Assembly: GCA_002281555.1 (NCBI GenBank)
Contig: NCGJ01000005.1
Coordinates: 1-64,000, forward strand
Reading direction: 5' to 3'
DNA from: Hydrogenophilales bacterium 28-61-23
GTDB lineage: Bacteria > Pseudomonadota > Gammaproteobacteria > Burkholderiales > Thiobacillaceae
DNA: 64,000 nt
Below are positions 58,302 through 64,000 of this stretch, one piece after another. The notes under the pieces were generated by a model that saw only the letters and a list, made by a program, of their open reading frames with translations, ran no database searches and was not told where the DNA came from. The position numbers were made by a program, and so were the translations under genes. Position 1 is the first letter of the stretch. Each line of letters begins with the position of its first letter.

Positions 58302-60686
58302 TCAGCCGCCAGACAGCGTTTCGACGCGGCCGAGCCGATCCAGTTCATGGCCTTTGCGGGCGCGGTGCAAGCGGTATTTTTCCAGCGCTTCGCCGCTCAG
58401 GCTGGCGCTGCCCGGTTTGCCGGCGCGGTTCTTGCCGGTCAGTTGCAGGCGTTGGTCACCGGGTTGACCACCAAAGCAGGTCAGCGCGGTCAGGCGCTCA
58501 TTTGCTTCCAGTTTCATGATCTGCACGCCCTTGCCGCCGGTCAGCGTTTTCATTTCTTCCAGCGGGAAGACCAGCAGTTTGCCGTTGTCGGCGGCGGCGG
58601 CGACCCAATCGCCTTGCAGGTACATCGGCGGCAACGGCGCGCCGCCCTCCTCCAGGGTCAGGAAAGCCTTGCCGGCGCGTTGGCGCGAGAGCAGGTCGGA
58701 TAGCTGGCAGATGAAGCCGTAACCGCTGTCGCTGGCGATCAGCAATCGGGTTTCCGGCGCGGCCGAGAGCGCGAACATCAGGCGCGCGCCGCGCCCCATT
58801 TCGAGCAGGCTGGACATCGGCACGCCGTCGCCGCGCCCGGTGGGCAGGTCGGAAATGCGGATGCTGTAACTGCGGCCGGCGGAATCGAGCAGCACCAGCG
58901 GCCACACGGTACGGGTTTCGATTACCGCCAGCGCGGCGTCACCGGCCTTGTATTGCATGGCGGCGAGGTCGAGACCATGCCCTCCTCTGGCGCGCATCCA
59001 GCCGTTTTTCGACACGATGACCGTGACCGGTTCGTCGGCGATGGCGGCGTCCGCGCTGGAGGCGGTCACCGCCGCCGAGGTTTCGATCAGGGTGCGGCGG
59101 TCGTCGCCGTATTTCTTGGCATCGGCGCGAATCTCCGCGACCACGACTCGCTTCAGTTCGACCTCGTCGCCGAGGATGCGCAGCAAACCGTCGCGCTCGT
59201 CGCGCAGTTCGCCGAGTTCCTTCTCGATCTTGATGCCTTCCAGCCGCGCCAACTGGCGCAAGCGGATTTCGAGGATGTCCTCGGCCTGGATTTCGCTTAA
59301 GGAGAACGCGGCGATCAGGTCGGCTTTCGGATCGTCGGCTTCGCGGATGACGCGGATGACCTCGTCGATATTGAGCAGAACCGCTTGCCGGCCTTCCAGG
59401 ATGTGCATGCGGCGATTGACCGCGTCGAGGCGGAACTGGCTGCGCCGGCGCACCGAGACGAGGCGGAAATCGACCCATTCCAGCAGCAGGTCGCGCAGCC
59501 CCTTCTGGCCAGGACGACCGTCGCGACCGACCACGGTGAGGTTCATCGGCGCGGTGGTTTCCAGGCTGGTCTGCGCCAGCAGCAGGCGCATGAAGGCTTC
59601 CGGCTCCTGATTGCGCGATTGCGGTTCCAGCACGATGCGCACCGGCGCTTTCTCGTCCGATTCGTCGCGCACGGTTTCCAGCGCGGCCAGCATCGCGGTC
59701 TTCAGCGTCTTCTGTTCCTGGCTGAGTTCCTTCTTGCCGGTCTTGATCTGCGGATTGGTGATGGCGTCGATCTGGGTCAGGATCTGGGCGGTGGACACGC
59801 CGGGCGGCAACTGCGTGACGACGATGCGCCACTGCCCACGCGCCAGCGGTTCCACTTCCCAGCGCGCCCGCACGCGCAGGCTGCCGCGTCCGGTTTCGTA
59901 GGCGGCCTGGATGTCGGCCGGCGCGGAAATGATCTGGCCACCACCGGGGAAGTCCGGGCCGGGGATGTGCGCCATCAGATCGTGCGTGGTGGTTTCCGGA
60001 TGCTTCAGCACCTGGATCGCGGCTTCGGCGATTTCGCGCAGGTTGTGCGGCGGCATTTCGGTCGCCATGCCGACCGCGATGCCGGAGGCGCCGTTGGCCA
60101 GCAGCATCGGCAGCCGCGCCGGCAACAGCGCGGGTTCCTGAAAGGCGCCGTCGTAATTGGGTTTGAAGTCGACCGTGCCGGCGTCGATCTCGGCCAGCAG
60201 CAGTTCGGCGATGGGGGTCAGCCGGCTTTCGGTGTAACGCATCGCCGCCGCGCCGTCGCCGTCGCGCGAGCCGAAATTGCCCTGGCCGTCGATCAGCGGA
60301 TAGCGCAGCGTGAAACTCTGCGCCATGCGCACCATCGCGTCGTACACCGACTGGTCGCCGTGCGGGTGCAGTTTGCCGATGACGTCGCCGACCACGCGCG
60401 CGGATTTGACGTGTTTGGTCGCCGAACCCAGACCCATCTCGCGCATCGAGAACAGGATGCGGCGCTGCACCGGCTTCATGCCGTCTTCCACGTTGGGCAG
60501 CGCGCGGCCTTTCACCACGCTCATCGCGTAGGCGAGATAACAGCGCTCGGCGTAATCGGCGAGCGACAGGTAATCCTTGGGTTCTTCGCCGTCGGAAGCA
60601 GGCGGCGGTGGCGGCGCGGGCGGTTGCTGTGCGGCGGCGGTCGTATCGTTGAACAGGTCCGGCGTCAGCGTATCTTCAGTCTGCAT
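58302..60686 (-). CDS. parC: DNA topoisomerase IV subunit A
   Basis: 794 residues from the ATG at 60686. After a Pro-rich N-terminal tail ([11 protein letters not shown]) comes the breakage-reunion domain with catalytic Tyr151 ([11 protein letters not shown]). The C-terminal beta-pinwheel domain starts near 535. It overlaps the stop of the zinc-protein gene by one base (TGATG). Decatenates chromosomes with ParE. Confidence 0.96.
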   Translation of the reverse strand: MQTEDTLTPDLFNDTTAAAQQPPAPPPPPASDGEEPKDYLSLADYAERCYLAYAMSVVKGRALPNVEDGMKPVQRRILFSMREMGLGSATKHVKSARVVGDVIGKLHPHGDQSVYDAMVRMAQSFTLRYPLIDGQGNFGSRDGDGAAAMRYTESRLTPIAELLLAEIDAGTVDFKPNYDGAFQEPALLPARLPMLLANGASGIAVGMATEMPPHNLREIAEAAIQVLKHPETTTHDLMAHIPGPDFPGGGQIISAPADIQAAYETGRGSLRVRARWEVEPLARGQWRIVVTQLPPGVSTAQILTQIDAITNPQIKTGKKELSQEQKTLKTAMLAALETVRDESDEKAPVRIVLEPQSRNQEPEAFMRLLLAQTSLETTAPMNLTVVGRDGRPGQKGLRDLLLEWVDFRLVSVRRRSQFRLDAVNRRMHILEGRQAVLLNIDEVIRVIREADDPKADLIAAFSLSEIQAEDILEIRLRQLARLEGIKIEKELGELRDERDGLLRILGDEVELKRVVVAEIRADAKKYGDDRRTLIETSAAVTASSADAAIADEPVTVIVSKNGWMRARGGHGLDLAAMQYKAGDAALAVIETRTVWPLVLLDSAGRSYSIRISDLPTGRGDGVPMSSLLEMGRGARLMFALSAAPETRLLIASDSGYGFICQLSDLLSRQRAGKAFLTLEEGGAPLPPMYLQGDWVAAAADNGKLLVFPLEEMKTLTGGKGVQIMKLEANERLTALTCFGGQPGDQRLQLTGKNRAGKPGSASLSGEALEKYRLHRARKGHELDRLGRVETLSGG

Positions 60687-61042
60687 CACTGGCTTTTCTT
60701 GACCGACGCCAGATGCGCTTTCGAGCGTGCGTGGCAGTCGGCGCATTTCCAGCGTTTGGTGCCGTTGGCGCACAGCGCCATGACGCCGCCGAGCACCGGT
60801 TTGGTGCGGCTGCAACTGGAACAGAAGCGGCGTTCGTCGGCCGCCGCGGCCGCTGCCGCGGCGGCACGACTATCCGGCGTCTCGGCGGGGCTCTCGGTCG
60901 GGACAATCGCCGGCTCGGCCTTCACTTTCTCGACCTTGACCTTCTCAGCCGCCACTTTCTCGACCTTGACCTTTTCGACCTTGACCTTCTCGACCTTCTC
61001 GACCTTGGCCTTCTCGGCCTTTTGTTTGGTGGTACTGCTCAT
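60686..61042 (-). CDS. Lys/Val/Glu-repeat zinc-ribbon protein between parE and parC
   Basis: 118 residues. Residues 8-43 repeat VEKVK-type pentads, followed by a nine-Ala run. The C-terminus has Cys74-x2-Cys77, Cys91 and Cys100-x2-Cys103, a zinc-ribbon-like set. Its ATG overlaps the parE stop (four bases) and its stop overlaps the parC ATG, so it is made with topoisomerase IV. Function unknown. Confidence 0.78.
   Translation of the reverse strand: MSSTTKQKAEKAKVEKVEKVKVEKVKVEKVAAEKVKVEKVKAEPAIVPTESPAETPDSRAAAAAAAAADERRFCSSCSRTKPVLGGVMALCANGTKRWKCADCHARSKAHLASVKKSQ
60914..61021. repeat. 15-bp coding tandem repeat
   Basis: Degenerate 15-bp units encoding VEKVK, five or more copies, within the zinc-ribbon gene. 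In-frame slippage would change the repeat number without breaking the gene. Confidence 0.75.
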
Positions 61043-63027
61043 ATATCCGCCTCCACGGTATTTCCTTTCAATTCCATCCACTCGCGCCGCGCGCTGGCCT
61101 CGCCCTTGCCCATCAGCATGTCGAACATCGCCACGGCGGATTCCATTTCCGCGCGCGTCACCCGCACCGGCAGCACCCGCCGCGTCGCCGGGCTCATCGC
61201 GGTCTCGCGCAACTGCTCCGGATTCATCTCGCCCAGGCCTTTGAAGCGACCGACCTCAATCGCTTCCTGTTTGATGCCCTCACGCACCAGACGATCCTGA
61301 ATCGCCACCAGCTCGTCGTCATCCAGCGCGTAAAAGCGGCGCATCGGCTTCTTGCCCCGCGCCGGCACATCGACTCGATACAGCGGCGGTTGTGCGATGT
61401 GGATGCGGCCCTGTTCCACCAATTGGGGGAAATGCTTGAAAAACAAGGTCAGCAGCAAGGTCTGGATATGCGAACCGTCGACGTCGGCATCGCTCATCAC
61501 CACGACTTTGCCGTAGCGCAGGCCAGACATATCCGGGCTGTCGTTGAAACTGTGCCGCTCGACGCCCAGCGCCACCGCGATGTCATGCACTTCGTTGTTG
61601 GCGTAGAGCCGTTCCGGCTCCACTTCCCAGGTGTTCAGCACCTTGCCGCGCAAGGGCAGGATGGCCTGGGTTTCGCGGTCGCGCGCCTGTTTGGCGGAGC
61701 CGCCGGCGGAATCGCCCTCGACCAGGAAGATTTCCAGGTCTTCCGGATTGGAGCCGGACGCATCGGACAGCTTGCCAGGCAACACGACGACGGAAGACTG
61801 CTTTTTCTTTTCGACTTTCTGCGCCGATTTGAGCCGCGCGGCGGCGGCGCGGCTGGCCAGTTCGGCCAGCGCCTTGCCGTGTTCGACATGGCTGTTGAGC
61901 CAGACCTCGAACGGATCGCGCACCATCGCCGAGACCAGTTTTACCGCCTCGCGCGAGTTGAGTTTTTCCTTCACCTGGCCCTGGAACTGCGGATCGAGAA
62001 TGCGCGCCGAGAGCACGAAACTCATGCGGCCGCAGACGTCTTCCTGGCGCAATTGCACGCCGCGCGGCAGCAGGCCGTGATGTTCGGCGAAGCTTTTCAC
62101 CGCGTCGAACACGCCGGCTTTCAGGCCGGCTTCGTGGGTACCGCCCTGGGCGGTGTGGATCAGGTTGACGAAACTTTCCGCCGCCAGCGCGCCCACCCCG
62201 GCTTCCGACCAGGTGAACACCCAGGCCGCGCCCTCGCCCTTGGCGAAACCACCGGCCTCGCCATCGGCATAACGCTCGCCGCCAAAGGGCGGAATCAGGG
62301 TTTCCACCGGGTTTACGTCACCGCCCAGCAATTCGTTCAGGTATTGCGGCAAGCCGTTCGGGTAAGTCCAGATTTTTTCCTGATCCGGCTGACCCTCGCG
62401 CTCGATGGAAAGTTTCACCGTGACGCCCGGCAGCAAAACCGCCTTGGCGCGCAGCAATCGCTCCATTTCATTCAGCGAGATGCGCGGCGAATCGAAGAAG
62501 CTCGCATCCGGCCAGGCGCGCACCAGGGTTCCGGTGTCTTTCTTGGCGCACTTGCCAGTCACCGCCAGCGGCACGGCGAGCACACCGCCGTTGGCGAATT
62601 CGAGCGAAGAAATCTCGCCATCGCGCTTCACTGTGACGGCCAGGCGCGTCGACAGCGCATTGGTCACCGAAACGCCGACACCATGCAGGCCGCCGGAGAA
62701 GGCATAAGCGCCATCGCCGGTGGTCTTGTCGAACTTGCCGCCGGCATGCAGACGGGTGAACACGACGACGACGGTCGGCTCCTTCTCGGTCGGATGCGGC
62801 CCGACCGGAATGCCGCGCCCGTCGTCTTCGACCGATACCGAGCCATCCAGATGGATCTTCACCGACAAGGTTCTGGCGTAGCCGGCCAGCGCCTCGTCGG
62901 CGGCGTTGTCGATGACTTCCTGGATGATGTGCGTCGGCGTATCCGTGCGCGTGTACATGCCCGGCCGCGCACGCACCGGCTCCAGGCCTTTGAGCACGCG
63001 GATGGAAGATTCGTTGTATTGGTTCAA
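61039..63027 (-). CDS. parE: DNA topoisomerase IV subunit B
   Basis: 662 residues from a TTG at 63027 (MNQYNESSIRVLKGLEPVR), the first plausible start by alignment with ParE; no ATG is available upstream and repeats fill that region. GHKL ATPase features EVIDNAADEAL and GGLHGVGVSVTNAL, and the TOPRIM EGDSAGGSAKQARDR are present. Confidence 0.93.
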   Translation of the reverse strand: MNQYNESSIRVLKGLEPVRARPGMYTRTDTPTHIIQEVIDNAADEALAGYARTLSVKIHLDGSVSVEDDGRGIPVGPHPTEKEPTVVVVFTRLHAGGKFDKTTGDGAYAFSGGLHGVGVSVTNALSTRLAVTVKRDGEISSLEFANGGVLAVPLAVTGKCAKKDTGTLVRAWPDASFFDSPRISLNEMERLLRAKAVLLPGVTVKLSIEREGQPDQEKIWTYPNGLPQYLNELLGGDVNPVETLIPPFGGERYADGEAGGFAKGEGAAWVFTWSEAGVGALAAESFVNLIHTAQGGTHEAGLKAGVFDAVKSFAEHHGLLPRGVQLRQEDVCGRMSFVLSARILDPQFQGQVKEKLNSREAVKLVSAMVRDPFEVWLNSHVEHGKALAELASRAAAARLKSAQKVEKKKQSSVVVLPGKLSDASGSNPEDLEIFLVEGDSAGGSAKQARDRETQAILPLRGKVLNTWEVEPERLYANNEVHDIAVALGVERHSFNDSPDMSGLRYGKVVVMSDADVDGSHIQTLLLTLFFKHFPQLVEQGRIHIAQPPLYRVDVPARGKKPMRRFYALDDDELVAIQDRLVREGIKQEAIEVGRFKGLGEMNPEQLRETAMSPATRRVLPVRVTRAEMESAVAMFDMLMGKGEASARREWMELKGNTVEADI

Positions 63028-63071
63028 TGGATTCGGACTGCTAAGGATTTGGCGAATGATATCGGCTGTGC

Positions 63072-63216
63072 GTAGGGCGGAAAAGCGGAGGGCGGAAGGC
63101 GCTACGGTTTCCCGTAGGTCGGCAATCCCTTGCCGACGCCCCCATCGCGGCGGGAGGTCGCCGCCCATTCATGCAAAAGCAATCAGACGGTGGACCGGCG
63201 GGAAAGGATTCCCGCC
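63072..63216. repeat. Repeat-rich spacer before parE
   Basis: GTAGGGCGGAAAAGCG (63072-63087) and GGCGGAAGGCGCT (63091-63103) are copies of the 49.5-kb inverted-repeat arms. Two further hairpins follow: GTCGGCAA/TTGCCGAC (about 63118-63137) and GGCGGGAA/TTCCCGCC (63197-63216). Confidence 0.7.
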
Positions 63217-63230
63217 CTACAGCGCCACGC

Positions 63231-64000
63231 TTACAAAACATAGCGCGCCAGATCTTCGCTCGCCGCCAATTCCTTCAGACGCGCATCGACGTAATCCGCG
63301 TCGACCTTCAGCGTTTCGCCGGCGCGCTGGTCGGCGTCGAACGACAACTCGTCGAGCAGGCGTTCCATCACCGTGTACAAGCGCCGCGCGCCGATGTTTT
63401 CGGTGCGTTCGTTGACCTGCCAGGCCAGCTCGGCCAGGCGGCGGATGGCGTCATCGGTGAATTCAAGTTTGACCCCTTCGGTTTCCATCAAGGCCTGATA
63501 CTGCCGAGTCAGACAGGCGTCGGTGCCGGTCAGGATGCGCTCGAAGTCGGCGACGGAAAGACTTTGCAGTTCGACCCGGATCGGGAAACGGCCTTGCAAT
63601 TCGGGAATCAGGTCGGACGGTTTGGACAGGTGAAACGCGCCGCTGGCGATGAACAGGATGTGGTCGGTCTTGATCATGCCGAACTTGGTCGAAACGGTGG
63701 CCCCTTCGACCAGCGGCAACAGATCGCGCTGCACGCCTTGGCGTGAGACGTCCGGCCCGGTTCCCTCGCGGCCGGCGATCTTGTCGATCTCGTCGAGGAA
63801 CACGATGCCGTTGGATTCGACATTGCGCACCGCCGCGAGCTTGATTTCCTCCTCGTTGACGAAGCGGCCGGCCTCTTCGTCGACGAGTTGCTTCATCGCC
63901 TCGGAAATCTTCAACTTGCGTTTCTGGCTGCGTTTCTGGCCCAGGTTCTGGAACATGCCCTGCAACTGCGTGGTGAGTTCTTCCATGCCGGGCGGCGCGA
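63231..64000 (-). CDS. hslU: ATP-dependent protease ATPase HslU, C-terminal part (cut by window edge)
   Basis: The reading frame continues to the right edge; about 256 residues are visible. Walker B is [13 protein letters not shown], and the C-terminal [20 protein letters not shown] and ending DLARYVL are HslU-specific (the final residues enter HslV). It unfolds substrates for HslV. Confidence 0.95.
   Translation of the reverse strand, partial: APPGMEELTTQLQGMFQNLGQKRSQKRKLKISEAMKQLVDEEAGRFVNEEEIKLAAVRNVESNGIVFLDEIDKIAGREGTGPDVSRQGVQRDLLPLVEGATVSTKFGMIKTDHILFIASGAFHLSKPSDLIPELQGRFPIRVELQSLSVADFERILTGTDACLTRQYQALMETEGVKLEFTDDAIRRLAELAWQVNERTENIGARRLYTVMERLLDELSFDADQRAGETLKVDADYVDARLKELAASEDLARYVL

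Overview
The window looks like chromosome from a betaproteobacterium (G+C high, probably Rhodocyclales/Nitrosomonadales-like; the exact taxon cannot be fixed from sequence reading alone). Evidence is the tRNA-Tyr/Gly/Thr-tuf string, the ispE-tRNA-Gln-prs-rplY-pth-ychF order, paired M16 peptidases before rsmD-coaD, ftsYEX, a complete ISC iron-sulfur operon, and a PEP-CTERM protein behind a sigma-54-type promoter.

Layout. 0-7.3 kb (minus strand): start of tuf, three tRNAs, ychF, pth, rplY, prs, tRNA-Gln, ispE, lolB and a TPR lipoprotein. 7.4-10.3 kb: mutM and a dynamin-like GTPase, closed by a strong terminator. 10.3-14.4 kb (minus): ferredoxin, coaD, rsmD, two M16 peptidases. 14.5-18.9 kb (plus): ftsY, ftsE, ftsX, an MscS channel and a Lys/Ala-rich DUF2934 protein. 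19.0-27.1 kb (plus): cysE, then iscR-iscS-iscU-iscA-hscB-hscA-[DUF3050]-fdx-iscX-[secreted protein], with an IscR-type site in front of iscR and repeat-bearing spacers inside the operon.

27.1-48.2 kb is a large pigment gene cluster of the xanthomonadin/aryl polyene type, in two convergent operons. The plus-strand arm (28.0-34.6 kb) carries a B12-binding radical SAM enzyme, a flavin-dependent halogenase, a chorismatase that would supply hydroxybenzoate, a MipA/OmpV outer-membrane protein, a PlsC-type acyltransferase and a family 2 glycosyltransferase. The minus-strand arm (48.2-34.7 kb) carries one ACP, a COG4648 membrane protein, an aryl/acyl ligase, two hot-dog dehydratases, an LpxL-type acyltransferase, a LolA-like carrier, an MMPL exporter, a polysaccharide deacetylase, a ketosynthase with its chain-length factor, a ketoreductase, a cation:proton antiporter and a lipase-like lipoprotein. 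Together they could make, halogenate, attach to lipid and export a brominated or chlorinated aryl polyene.

48.4-55.9 kb is an accessory islet around uvrA: Phd/PIN, RHH/VapC, DUF4160/DUF2442 and MntA/HepT toxin-antitoxin-type pairs, a HEPN-motif protein, a methyltransferase remnant, a truncated DUF2442 copy, a stray uvrA 3'-end remnant, inverted repeats and three copies of a 12-bp direct repeat. 56-64 kb returns to core genes on the minus strand: an SSB-tailed protein, trpG-trpD, parC, a Lys/Val/Glu-repeat zinc protein wedged between parC and parE, parE, a repeat-filled spacer and the C-terminal part of hslU.

The best candidates for new biology are the DUF3050 heme-oxygenase-fold-like protein inside the isc operon, the radical-SAM/halogenase arm of the pigment cluster, the SSB-tailed protein, and the toxin-antitoxin/HEPN islet with its repeats.
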